Shown here piece after piece: positions 15,707 to 23,446 of a stretch of DNA of 36,308 nucleotides. This DNA comes from Tannerella sp. (GTDB taxonomy: Bacteria; Bacteroidota; Bacteroidia; Bacteroidales; Tannerellaceae), in the NCBI GenBank assembly GCA_031283915.1, contig JAITAY010000147.1:1-36308 (forward strand), given 5' to 3'. Within the stretch, counting starts at the first letter, position 1. Each line of letters begins with the position of its first letter. A program made the translations under genes and the position numbers. Below the pieces are notes generated by a model that had not been told where the DNA came from, did no database searches, and was given only the letters and a program-made list of their open reading frames with translations.

Positions 15707-16347
15707 AACGGAAATGGATACCAGTCGTGTGCTGCTGGCTGGCGGCAGCCGGTTTCGCTTCGGCACAGAAAGCAGAGGCGTTGCTCGAAAAAGCCGCAGC
15801 CGCCTACGAAAAAGCCGGCGGGATTTCGGTGCAGTTCGCGGCGAACCTTCACGGCGAAAGCCGGCAGATCTCGGAAAGTTTTGAAGGAACGATTCGGATG
15901 AAAGCAGACAAATTCGTGTTAGTCACACCCGACATACGCACGTGGTATGACGGCTCGACGCAGTGGACCTACATGGTGCGCACGGAAGAAGTGAACATCA
16001 CCCGTCCGTCGGGCGACGAACTGCCTTTTACCAATCCGATGACGCTGTTGCGCACCTGGAAGAAAGACTTCAAGCCGGCCTGTATCGGCGAAAGCACGGT
16101 CGGTGAGGGGAAAATGGCCGACGACGTCTCGCTGGTAGCCAAAAGCAGCGGTCAGGAAGTGGAAACGGTCGAATTGCAGTTAGACCGGGCGACCTCGTTG
16201 CCGGCGAGGATGACCGTGACGATGAAAAACAAACTCCGGAGTGTGATCCGGATTGACAAAATGCAGACGGGACTTGACCTCCCGGACAAGTTATTTACAT
16301 TTCCCGAGGCCGACTATCCGAATGTGGAAATCGTAGACTTGAGGTGA
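15703..16347 (+). CDS. lolA: LolA-like outer-membrane lipoprotein carrier protein
   Basis: LolA shuttles lipoproteins across the periplasm from LolCDE to the outer membrane. An N-terminal signal peptide ends at FASAQ, and the mature part shows the LolA-type half-open barrel pattern: FEGTIRMKADKFVLVTPD, then WYDGSTQWTYMVRTEEVNIT and NPMTLLRTWKKDF. Length is 214 residues, as usual. Its ATG overlaps the ftsK stop by 4 bases (ATGA). As I recall, the ftsK-lolA-trxB order is common in Bacteroidales. Here trxB is displaced by about 1.6 kb of repeat-rich DNA that begins right after this gene. Confidence 0.88.
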   Translation: MKRKWIPVVCCWLAAAGFASAQKAEALLEKAAAAYEKAGGISVQFAANLHGESRQISESFEGTIRMKADKFVLVTPDIRTWYDGSTQWTYMVRTEEVNITRPSGDELPFTNPMTLLRTWKKDFKPACIGESTVGEGKMADDVSLVAKSSGQEVETVELQLDRATSLPARMTVTMKNKLRSVIRIDKMQTGLDLPDKLFTFPEADYPNVEIVDLR

Positions 16348-16756
16348 GGAATAACGGAATAACGAAATAACGGAACGGGGGTTGAGATGGAAAAAATACG
16401 CTGTTTGTCCATAAGGGTCGCGCATTTTAAACCTGTGAAGCGGGTGAACGGGACAGCTCTGTTTCGTCTTATCACGGAGCTGCCGGCCGCCACGCTGCTA
16501 TTCGCTTATTTGATTTCCGCCGCGGGCAGTTTTGCCGTAACCTCCGGGAGAACTACCGACTATGTCGGCAGTTTCGCCGTAACCTCTGGCAAAACTACCG
16601 ACTATGTCGGTAGTTTTGCCGTAACCTCTGGGAGAACTACCGACTACGTCGGAGATTTGGTTAAATCGTGTGAAGAGGCTGTGCGGCCTTTCGCGGAAAG
16701 GCTTCCGTCCGTATCTATTGATATTTGTCATTTATTAACATTTTAAACTATATGAG
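16348..16756. other. Repeat-rich intergenic stretch with a doubtful 119-codon frame
   Basis: No conserved gene is seen. A frame runs from 16387 to 16746, but its middle is the 42-bp tandem array and an upstream part (16451-16487) is an inverted copy of a motif at 12982-13013. It is therefore probably not a real protein. The first bases from 16387 (ATGGAAAAAATA..TGTTTG) resemble the trxB start at 17970, which also reads MEKI-x-CL. That may be a relic of the former trxB start beside lolA, or chance. Confidence 0.5.
16525..16650. repeat. Three tandem 42-bp units forming hairpins
   Basis: Units start at 16525, 16567 and 16609 and each reads (GGCAGTTTTGCCGTAACCTC)-like then an AACTACCGACTATGTC-like half. 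The end of unit 2 and the start of unit 3 form a perfect 15-bp inverted repeat, GGCAAAACTACCGAC and GTCGGTAGTTTTGCC, around a 3-base TAT loop (16588-16620). Adjacent units give the same hairpin with mismatches. Because 42 is a multiple of three the overlapping frame stays open, which explains the repetitive SFAVTSGRTTDYVG peptide there. Confidence 0.8.
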
Positions 16757-17698
16757 ATGATGATTAAGTTTGCAACTTTATTTTTTAAGTCATTGCCCAA
16801 CGAAGCTCATTACCGGTTTTTCGACAGGGCTACAAGTGAAATCGCCAAGGCGGGTGCAGCCGTGCATACGGCGTTAGGCTCGCTCGAGACGGATTTGAAC
16901 GGCTGGTTTGCACTGGAAACAGCCAACATAGAGTGGTATCGCAAAAGTGCGCTGACGGCCGCCATTGCCGATGCCGACCATGCCCTCGACCACGCCCTGG
17001 TCGGGATGGCGGCACAGGTGAATGCCGCACGCTACAGCGCCGACCTGGTCGTGGTTGCCGCTGCCGAACACGTGTATATCATGCTGAAAAGCTACGGTCA
17101 TGTAGCTCAAAAGCCCTATCTGCAGGAAGCCGGCGCCGTGAAAGCCATCCTCCTGCATCTCAACGGCGACCTGGCGACCGACGCTGCTACGGCCGGCATC
17201 AGCGCATGGATTCCGGAAATCGAAGGCGCACTGCACCAGTTTGTCAGCCTGATAGAGGAACGCGAGGCGGAAACGCTCGGCAAGCCCGAAAAGAATTTTC
17301 CCGAGGTGCGCCGCGGCATCGAAGGCGTCTGGCATCCCATCGTCACCCTGGTCAATTCCGGCGCCGCCCTGAACCTCTCGGAAGACTTTGCCGCCCTGAT
17401 TCGCGCCCTGAATCCCGAAATCGACTATCTCAACGGCGAGTTTCACCACGCAAAGCTGAACATTGCCACCGCCGAGCCTGCTCCCATCGGACAGCAGACC
17501 TACACCGGACGGCCCTGTACGCCTCTGCCCGAGGTGCTCTACGTCACTTCCGGCGGAACGATTCGGCTCGAACTGGGTAAGGATTTCAACGTGACCTACA
17601 AAAACAACGTCAACCCCGGTAATGCCGAATGTACCATCCACGGAAAAGGAAAATACAAAGGCCACCGAACCGTCACCTTTATCATTGCGCGTGATTAA
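16757..17698 (+). CDS. Hypothetical protein (DUF6261-like) with C-terminal MBG-like beta domain
   Basis: I do not recognise a specific function. The first ~235 residues are helical, rich in Ala and charged residues, and resemble the Bacteroidales DUF6261 type of protein; that match is from memory and tentative. The last ~60 residues, from YTGRPCTPLPEVLYVTSGGT to the end, contain the strand pattern DFNVTYKNNVNPGNAECTIH, GKGKYKGHRTVTFII. This is typical of MBG/YDG-like bacterial repeat domains found in surface or secreted proteins. No signal peptide or lipobox is visible (MMIKFATLFFKSLPNEAHYR), so its location is unclear. It stands alone in the insert between lolA and trxB, flanked by tandem hairpins upstream and GCATCCC hairpins downstream, which suggests acquisition as a unit. 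It could be a phase-variable or multicopy family member. Confidence 0.7.
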   Translation: MMIKFATLFFKSLPNEAHYRFFDRATSEIAKAGAAVHTALGSLETDLNGWFALETANIEWYRKSALTAAIADADHALDHALVGMAAQVNAARYSADLVVVAAAEHVYIMLKSYGHVAQKPYLQEAGAVKAILLHLNGDLATDAATAGISAWIPEIEGALHQFVSLIEEREAETLGKPEKNFPEVRRGIEGVWHPIVTLVNSGAALNLSEDFAALIRALNPEIDYLNGEFHHAKLNIATAEPAPIGQQTYTGRPCTPLPEVLYVTSGGTIRLELGKDFNVTYKNNVNPGNAECTIHGKGKYKGHRTVTFIIARD

Positions 17699-17699
17699 T

Positions 17700-17900
17700 G
17701 GTTGATGATTAATGAGGGATGCATCCTTCACAGGATGCGATATAGGGTTATACCGGTTTATCTACCAGGCGATGCATCCCTGACGGGATGCCGGAAACTG
17801 ACGGGAACGGGATTAATGGTTAATGATTAATGATTAATGATTAGGGATTCGTGGTTTGGGACAGGAAATAGAAGACGGACAGGTTTAAATGATTACTGTT
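17700..17900. repeat. GCATCCC-type hairpin pair with TTAATGA simple repeats
   Basis: Two short hairpins occur: GCATCCT-TCAC-AGGATGC at 17721-17738 and GCATCCC-TGAC-GGGATGC at 17774-17791. They are flanked by several GATTAATG repeats (17693-17715 and 17811-17843). The section 17760-17795 is the reverse complement of sequence near 33951-33980. The rest of the gap up to 17969 contains no gene. Confidence 0.75.
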
Positions 17901-17969
17901 AGACTTTATTTATTTCCTCATCCCTGCTACTAACTTTCTCGTGAAATTTGTAAACAGAAATAAGTTGAT

Positions 17970-19730
17970 ATGGAAAAAATAAAGTGTTTGATTATCGGGT
18001 CGGGACCGGCCGGTTACACGGCGGCTATTTACGCCTCGCGTGCCGGCTTGTCCCCCGTACTGTACGAAGGCATTCAACCGGGCGGACAGTTGACCGCCAC
18101 CACGGATGTAGAGAATTTCCCGGGTTATCCGCAGGGTGTATCCGGCATGGAGATGATGGAGGACATGAAACAGCAGGCCCTCCGCTTCGGAACGGATGTG
18201 CGTGCCGGCGTCGCTACCGGTGCGGATTTGTCGAGCGTGCCTTACAAAATAACGATTGACGGGCAGCTGACGGTGGAAACGGAGACGTTGATTATCGCCA
18301 CCGGCGCATCGGCCAGGTACCTTGGCCTGCCCGACGAACAGACCTATGCCGGGAGGGGCGTCTCGGCCTGCGCCACGTGCGACGGCTTTTTCTACCGTAA
18401 AAAAAACGTGGCCGTCGTCGGCGGCGGCGATACCGCCTGCGAGGATGCGCTCTATCTTTCCCGTCTGGCTTCGCAGGTCTTCCTGATTGTACGCAAACCG
18501 TTCCTGCGTGCTTCGAAAGTGATGCAGGATCGTGTGTTCCAAACGCCGAACATCCAAATCCTGTTCGAACACAATACCCTCGGACTGTTTGGCGGGAAGG
18601 GCCTCGAGGGCGCTCATCTGGTGAAACGCAAAGGCGAACCGGACGAAGAAAAGGTGGATATTGCCATCGACGGCTTTTTCCTGGCCATCGGCCACCGGCC
18701 GGAGTCCGGCCTCTTCAAGCCCTGGCTCAAAACGGATGAGAACGGTTATATCCTCACCCGTCCGGGTACGCCCTGTACCGAGTTGCCGGGCGTGTTTGCC
18801 GCCGGCGACGTGGCCGACCCGGTCTACAGACAGGCCGTCACGGCGGCGGCCAACGGTTGCCGGGCGGCCATCGAAGCGGAGCGTTACCTGATGAGGAAAA
18901 GAAATTCTTTTACGAAACTATTGGAAAAATTCAAGACGGAACTAAAAAACGGAACTTTCTGGACGACCGCCCTGACACTCCTGACACTCCTGACATGTTT
19001 GCCTCTGGCGGCGCAGGACAAGCCGCTGGTGATTGCTCATCGCGGGTACTGGCAGTCGCGCGGCTCGGCGCAAAATTCAATTGCCGCCCTGATACGCGCC
19101 GACGAAATCAAGGCCTACGCCGCGGAGTTCGATGTGCACCTGACGGCAGATGACATACTGGTGGTCAATCATGACCCTGCCATAGAAGGATTCGAGATAC
19201 AGAAAAGTGCGTATACCGCCCTCAAAGACCTTGTCCTTCCGAACGGCGAAAAAATCCCGACGGCACGCGAATACCTGGAAGCGGCGCGGCGTACGCAACT
19301 CAAGCTGGTTTTTGAGTTGAAGCCTCATGCTACTCCGGAAAGAAACCGGGAAGCGGCGCAGATTTCGGTCGAGCTGGTGAAGGAAAAGAAACTGTTGCCG
19401 CGGACGGAATTTATTACCTTCAACCTGGATGCCGGAAAAGAACTGATCCGGCTGGCGCCGGAAGCGGATGTGTATTATCTGAATGGCGAACTGTCGCCGA
19501 AGGAACTGAAGGAATTGGGTTTTGCGGGACTGGACTATCATTATGACGTGATGCGGAAGAACCCGCAATGGTTTAAGGAAGCCAAGGCGCTGGGTTTGGG
19601 CATCAATGTATGGACGGTGAATGATACGGCGCTGATAGGCGAGATGACGGACGCCGGCGCGGACTTTATCACTACCGATGTCCCGAACGACGCCTTGAAA
19701 TGGATAGGGACGACGTATAACAGGGAATGA
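17970..19730 (+). CDS. trxB: Thioredoxin reductase fused in frame to a secreted-type glycerophosphodiester phosphodiesterase
   Basis: Residues 1-307 are a complete thioredoxin reductase: FAD motif GSGPAGYTAA, redox pair CATC (C134/C137), NADPH motif GGGDTACEDA and the C-terminal FAD motif VFAAGDVADPVYRQAVTAAA. The frame runs on without a stop into MRKRNSFTK and a hydrophobic signal-like stretch (FWTTALTLLTLLTCLPLAAQ). A GDPD catalytic domain follows, with HRGYW, the acidic motif EFDVHLTADDILVVNHDPAI and VFELKP. TrxB proteins normally end near the residue AEERYL-type position seen here before MRK, so the two parts are probably a stop-loss fusion. ATG 18891 is in frame exactly at the junction and could start the second protein alone. 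As one chain, the stretch would anchor cytosolic TrxB and place GDPD in the periplasm. It overlaps the next gene by 4 bases. Confidence 0.8.
   Translation: MEKIKCLIIGSGPAGYTAAIYASRAGLSPVLYEGIQPGGQLTATTDVENFPGYPQGVSGMEMMEDMKQQALRFGTDVRAGVATGADLSSVPYKITIDGQLTVETETLIIATGASARYLGLPDEQTYAGRGVSACATCDGFFYRKKNVAVVGGGDTACEDALYLSRLASQVFLIVRKPFLRASKVMQDRVFQTPNIQILFEHNTLGLFGGKGLEGAHLVKRKGEPDEEKVDIAIDGFFLAIGHRPESGLFKPWLKTDENGYILTRPGTPCTELPGVFAAGDVADPVYRQAVTAAANGCRAAIEAERYLMRKRNSFTKLLEKFKTELKNGTFWTTALTLLTLLTCLPLAAQDKPLVIAHRGYWQSRGSAQNSIAALIRADEIKAYAAEFDVHLTADDILVVNHDPAIEGFEIQKSAYTALKDLVLPNGEKIPTAREYLEAARRTQLKLVFELKPHATPERNREAAQISVELVKEKKLLPRTEFITFNLDAGKELIRLAPEADVYYLNGELSPKELKELGFAGLDYHYDVMRKNPQWFKEAKALGLGINVWTVNDTALIGEMTDAGADFITTDVPNDALKWIGTTYNRE
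18891..19730 (+). CDS. Alternative separate product: exported glycerophosphodiester phosphodiesterase
   Basis: Read from ATG 18891, the second part of the fused frame is a free-standing protein of 279 residues. It has a signal peptide whose likely cleavage is after LAAQ or LAA, about residue 38. GDPD enzymes hydrolyse glycerophosphodiesters to glycerol-3-phosphate and an alcohol; the metal site residues fall in HRGYW, EFDVH and FELKP. The hydrophobic core is encoded by 9-base direct repeats (CTGACACTC at 18972 and 18981). A purine-rich GCGGAGCG lies just before the ATG. This is the same sequence as the last half of the preceding entry, listed because translation may restart here. Confidence 0.5.
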   Translation: MRKRNSFTKLLEKFKTELKNGTFWTTALTLLTLLTCLPLAAQDKPLVIAHRGYWQSRGSAQNSIAALIRADEIKAYAAEFDVHLTADDILVVNHDPAIEGFEIQKSAYTALKDLVLPNGEKIPTAREYLEAARRTQLKLVFELKPHATPERNREAAQISVELVKEKKLLPRTEFITFNLDAGKELIRLAPEADVYYLNGELSPKELKELGFAGLDYHYDVMRKNPQWFKEAKALGLGINVWTVNDTALIGEMTDAGADFITTDVPNDALKWIGTTYNRE

Positions 19731-21217
19731 ACGTTTTCAGGAAATTTCTTATAGGAATTTGGTTGACGGGCGCAGTGTATGCGACCGGTACCGACGCACC
19801 GAAACGGGAGATACGGGCGGTCTGGCTGGCCACTATTTACGGCCTGGACTGGCCGACGCAGCCGGCAACGGATGAGGCCGGACGGATCCGTCAGCGGGAG
19901 GAATTGCTTACCTTGCTCGACCGCCTGAAAGCGGCGAATTTCAACACCGTATTCTTGCAGGTGCGCTCGCGCGGCGATGTGATCTATCCGTCGGAAATAG
20001 AACCGATATCCAAAGTCTTTTCGGGGAAATACAACGTCTCGCCGGGATATGACCCGCTGGCTTTCGCGATTGACGAATGTCACAAACGGGGACTGGAATG
20101 TCATGTCTTTCTGGTCGCCTTTCCGGTCGGTTTGTCCAGGGTGGTCGAAGAACAGGGGGCGCTGTCCGTCGTGAAGCGGCGGCCGGAACTCTGCCTGAAA
20201 CACGGCAACGGCTGGTATCTGGATCCCGGTCATCCCGGAACGTGCGATTACATGCTGTCGCTTGTCAAGGAAATTGTTGACCGTTACGATGTGGACGGCA
20301 TCCAGTTCGATTACATCCGTTACCCGGAGAATGCGCAGTCCTTTCCCGACGGCCAGACGTTTGCCACTTACGGGAACGGAAAAAACCTGGCAGACTGGCG
20401 CCGCGAGAATATCAACCGGCTGATGGCGCACGTGTACGACTGGGTGAAACAAACCAAGCCCTGGGTACAGGTGAGCAGTTCCCCGCTGGGCAAATACCGC
20501 CGGAACGAGCAGACGCCGAATGCCGTATGGACAGCCTTCGACGATGTCTACCAGGATCCGAAAGCCTGGATGCAGGCAGGTAAGCAGGACATGATTGTAC
20601 CCATGATGTATTATCGGGCGAACGATTTTTATCCCTTTGTGAGCATTTGGGTGGAACAGGTCGAGCAACGAAACATGGTAGCCGGCCTGGGCGCCTACCG
20701 CCTGAACCGGAAGGAAGGCGACTGGAACCTGTCGGAGATGATCGACCAAATCAATTATGTGCGCAAGCAGGGAGGAAGCGGTTGCGCCTTTTTCCGCGCC
20801 CGGTTCGTGGTTGAGGACGAAAAGGGACTGTACGGCGAATTGAAGAATCACCTGTTTCAGTTTCCGGCACAGCTGCCGCCGCTGACCTGGCTGGCCGCCG
20901 ATACGCTATCGCCCCCGAAAGCGCCGCAGGAGATGATTGTTACACGCAAAGACAGTTGCCTGCAACTGTCATGGGAGGACGTTTCGCCGCCGGGCGAACA
21001 TACGTATACGGTGTATTATTCGCTGGCCGATACGCTTGATACGAACCAGGCGCGGTCTATTCTGGCAACCGGTATCCGTGACCGGCAAATCCATCTCCCG
21101 GTAGACAGCGCGATGGAAAAAGGTTACCTGTTTTGTGTAACGGCCTCCAACCGTTACCGGGTGGAAAGTCTGCCGTCATACGAAACTTACTACTATCTTT
21201 CTGCTTTTGAGAAATAA
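19727..21217 (+). CDS. Family 10-like glycosyl hydrolase (GHL10/YngK-like) with C-terminal FN3-like domain
   Basis: This is a predicted exported TIM-barrel protein of the GHL10 (DUF187) group, whose members are thought to act on envelope or exopolysaccharides. After a short signal-like start (MNVFRKFLIGIWLTGAVYAT), barrel motifs are plain: EIRAVWLATIYGLDWP, NTVFLQVRSRGDVIYPSEIE and the likely active-site strand DVDGIQFDYIRYPENA. The C-terminal ~90 residues (from PPKAPQEMIVTRKDSCLQLS) look like a fibronectin type III domain. Length is 496 residues. The start overlaps the stop of the trxB/GDPD frame by 4 bases (ATGA), so it is translationally coupled to it. The exact glycan substrate is unknown. 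Confidence 0.85.
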   Translation: MNVFRKFLIGIWLTGAVYATGTDAPKREIRAVWLATIYGLDWPTQPATDEAGRIRQREELLTLLDRLKAANFNTVFLQVRSRGDVIYPSEIEPISKVFSGKYNVSPGYDPLAFAIDECHKRGLECHVFLVAFPVGLSRVVEEQGALSVVKRRPELCLKHGNGWYLDPGHPGTCDYMLSLVKEIVDRYDVDGIQFDYIRYPENAQSFPDGQTFATYGNGKNLADWRRENINRLMAHVYDWVKQTKPWVQVSSSPLGKYRRNEQTPNAVWTAFDDVYQDPKAWMQAGKQDMIVPMMYYRANDFYPFVSIWVEQVEQRNMVAGLGAYRLNRKEGDWNLSEMIDQINYVRKQGGSGCAFFRARFVVEDEKGLYGELKNHLFQFPAQLPPLTWLAADTLSPPKAPQEMIVTRKDSCLQLSWEDVSPPGEHTYTVYYSLADTLDTNQARSILATGIRDRQIHLPVDSAMEKGYLFCVTASNRYRVESLPSYETYYYLSAFEK

Positions 21218-21232
21218 ATAACAGACATTTGG

Positions 21233-21721
21233 ATGATCGAACCAAACTGGTATGCATTATATACCTTTCCCCGGGCGGAAAAGAAGGTGAAAGACCGTCT
21301 GGATGCGATGGGCAAGGAGACTTATCTGCCGTTGCACCGGTCGCCCCGCGCATGGTCAGACCGGGTGAAAATCATTGACAAGCCGTTGTTTTCTTCCTAT
21401 ATTTTCGTGCATTGTCAGGAGTGGGAACTGCATCCGTTGCTGTGGGAGGTCTACGGCGTGCTGCGCATTGTGTATTACTGCGGCAAACCGGCCGTCATTC
21501 GCCCGCAGGAAATCGACGCCATCCGGCAGTTTCTGGAACAGGCTGCCGAACGTCCGCTCTGCGAAGGCGAAGAGGTCGAGATTCTCGCCGGCTCATTCAA
21601 GTACATTTCCGGAAAGATACAGCGGATAAAGAAAAAATATCTGGTACTCTACATCGAACCGTTGGGAAGCATGGTCAGCGTGGACTTGACGAAAGTCGCA
21701 CGTCTCGATCGGTTAAAATAG
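21233..21721 (+). CDS. UpxY-family transcription antiterminator (NusG-like)
   Basis: UpxY proteins are specialised NusG paralogues that let RNA polymerase pass early termination in surface-polysaccharide operons of Bacteroidales. The 162-residue protein has the NusG N-terminal fold with the opening NWYALYTFPRAEKKVKDRLD, the PLFSSYIFVH and VLRIVYYCGKPAVI strands, and a C-terminal KOW region (GEEVEILAGSFKYISGKIQR). No polysaccharide genes follow; the next gene is an AAA-ATPase-like protein 82 bases away. The gene starts only 15 bases after the glycosidase stop, so it appears to ride on the upstream transcript instead of heading a capsule locus. Function is inferred from family only. Confidence 0.83.
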   Translation: MIEPNWYALYTFPRAEKKVKDRLDAMGKETYLPLHRSPRAWSDRVKIIDKPLFSSYIFVHCQEWELHPLLWEVYGVLRIVYYCGKPAVIRPQEIDAIRQFLEQAAERPLCEGEEVEILAGSFKYISGKIQRIKKKYLVLYIEPLGSMVSVDLTKVARLDRLK

Positions 21722-21778
21722 GATGCGGCGCATTTCGGATTTACATGTTTTTTAGGATGTCATCCCGGAAACTTCCCG

Positions 21779-21786
21779 TAAATTTG
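21779..21786 (+). promoter_or_regulatory. Possible -7 promoter box before the AAA-ATPase-like gene
   Basis: TAAATTTG at 21779-21786 matches TAnnTTTG exactly and lies 18 bases before the start at 21804. No convincing -33 TTTG is seen at the right distance, so it is only a candidate. Confidence 0.4.
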
Positions 21787-21803
21787 TCGGAAAAAGAAGT
21801 GTC

Positions 21804-23369
21804 ATGAAAAGATTACCGATAGGCATACAGTCATTTGAAAAATTGCGAACGGCAGACTGCGTTTATGTAGACAAGACGGAAGATATGTACCGGATGATTA
21901 CCCTGGGTGACGTTTATTTTCTTTCGCGTCCGCGACGTTTCGGCAAATCGCTTCTGGTAAGCGCGCTGAATGAACTTTTCAAGGGGAATAAAGCCCTGTT
22001 TGAAGGGTTGTATATATACGACAAATGGGATTGGACGAGGCAATACCCGGTGATACGGATCGACTGGACGATCATTCAACATTCGACGCCGGAAGAACTC
22101 GAACGGGATTTGTCGGCATACCTGGGAAGGATCGCTGAGGATTTCCGGCTGACGCTGGGACGGGAATATGCATCCAGCCGTCTGAACGAACTGATCGAGC
22201 TTTTGCACCGGCAGACGGGCGAAAAAGTGGTCGTACTGGTAGATGAATACGACAAACCTATTACTTCGCATTTGACGGATACAGGAAAAATCAAGGCTGT
22301 TCGCGAAAAACTGCATAACATTTATCAGGTACTGAAAGGTAGCGACAATCACCTGCAATTCGTTTTTTTGACGGGCGTGTCCAAGTTCGCCGGACTGTCG
22401 ATATTCTCCGCCCTGAACAACCTGAACGATATCACGCTGAACGCCAAATATGCCTCTATTTGCGGCTATACCCAGCAGGAACTGGAAAGCCATTTTGCAG
22501 AATACATTAATGACATGGTCCGGGAGACAGGCGCGACCCGGGAAGACTTGCTGTCGGCCATCAAGACGTGGTATAACGGCTATACATGGGACGGGAAAAC
22601 GGCGGTGTACAATCCTTACTCGACGCTGATGTTTTTCGAAAACCGGGAATTTGCCAACTATTGGTTCCGCACGGGCACGCCGACCTTTCTGATGAACCTC
22701 TTAATTCAAAAGGAGTACCGGCTTGAACAGGTGCTGGAGCCGATCACCGTTTCGTCGGGTGTCTTTGACAGCTACGATCCGGAACGCCTGGAAGAGATTC
22801 CTCTGTTGTTCCAGACCGGTTACCTTACCATCAAGAAAAAGGAATTTGTTTTGATGCGTCCGCACTATACGCTGGGGCTGCCCAATGCCGAAGTTGGCGA
22901 AGCGTTGACCGAACAGTTGCTGAATGCCTACACGGCTTATCCGACGGGCAAGGCCGAAAGCCTTCGGGAACGAATGCAGGAGCAGCTTCGCCAGCAGGAT
23001 ACGGCCGGACTGGAGCAGTGTCTGCGCGAGATGCTTGCCGGCATTCCTTATCTGCATGTGGTACGAACGGAAGCCTGGTATCATTCCGTCATGCTGCTGT
23101 GGTTGCGTCTGCTCGGATTTGAGTTGCTCGGAGAAGTGCCCACAAATATAGGCCGGATAGATGCCGTATGGTTCTTTCCGGGTCATGCGATGGTGGTAGA
23201 AGTGAAAAGCCGGCCGGAAGAGTCGGACATTGCCCGGTTGCTGGATGCCGCCATCGGACAAATCCGGGAAAAACGGTATTACGAACGGTTTATGGGCGAA
23301 CGGCAAGTATCTCTGTTGGCTGTGGCCTTCGCAGGAAACGAAATCGGATGCCGGATGGAGAAGGTATAA
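21804..23369 (+). CDS. AAA-ATPase-like protein with C-terminal PD-(D/E)XK nuclease-like domain
   Basis: It is a member of a large family, often multicopy in Bacteroidales genomes, combining an AAA-ATPase_like domain with a DUF1703/PD-(D/E)XK-type domain. The nucleotide site is the P-loop variant RPRRFGKSLLVSAL near residues 42-55 and Walker B KVVVLVDEYDKPI. The nuclease-like end shows GRIDAVWFFPGHAMVVEVKS, with the Asp and ExK of the PD-(D/E)XK core. At 521 residues the length is typical. The biological role is unknown; links to mobile DNA or defence have been suggested for related proteins but are not demonstrated by this sequence. It is convergent with the hydrolase gene at 23447, with a strong hairpin between them. 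Confidence 0.88.
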   Translation: MKRLPIGIQSFEKLRTADCVYVDKTEDMYRMITLGDVYFLSRPRRFGKSLLVSALNELFKGNKALFEGLYIYDKWDWTRQYPVIRIDWTIIQHSTPEELERDLSAYLGRIAEDFRLTLGREYASSRLNELIELLHRQTGEKVVVLVDEYDKPITSHLTDTGKIKAVREKLHNIYQVLKGSDNHLQFVFLTGVSKFAGLSIFSALNNLNDITLNAKYASICGYTQQELESHFAEYINDMVRETGATREDLLSAIKTWYNGYTWDGKTAVYNPYSTLMFFENREFANYWFRTGTPTFLMNLLIQKEYRLEQVLEPITVSSGVFDSYDPERLEEIPLLFQTGYLTIKKKEFVLMRPHYTLGLPNAEVGEALTEQLLNAYTAYPTGKAESLRERMQEQLRQQDTAGLEQCLREMLAGIPYLHVVRTEAWYHSVMLLWLRLLGFELLGEVPTNIGRIDAVWFFPGHAMVVEVKSRPEESDIARLLDAAIGQIREKRYYERFMGERQVSLLAVAFAGNEIGCRMEKV

Positions 23370-23388
23370 TCACAGATTTTGCCACCCG

Positions 23389-23410
23389 CCCGTCGGTTTT
23401 AACCGACGGG
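23389..23410. terminator. Perfect hairpin between convergent genes
   Basis: CCCGTCGGTT (23389-23398) and AACCGACGGG (23401-23410) pair perfectly around TT. It has no long uridine run, but its place between convergent stops at 23369 and 23447 suggests a bidirectional terminator or a REP-like palindrome. Confidence 0.6.
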
Positions 23411-23446
23411 GCAGACAGACAGAAAAAGCCCTTGGTTACACTTTAT

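Noticed and set aside
16387..16746. A 119-codon frame after lolA
   Set aside because: Its centre is the 42-bp tandem repeat and another part is an inverted copy of a non-coding motif at 12982-13013. There is no recognisable protein domain.
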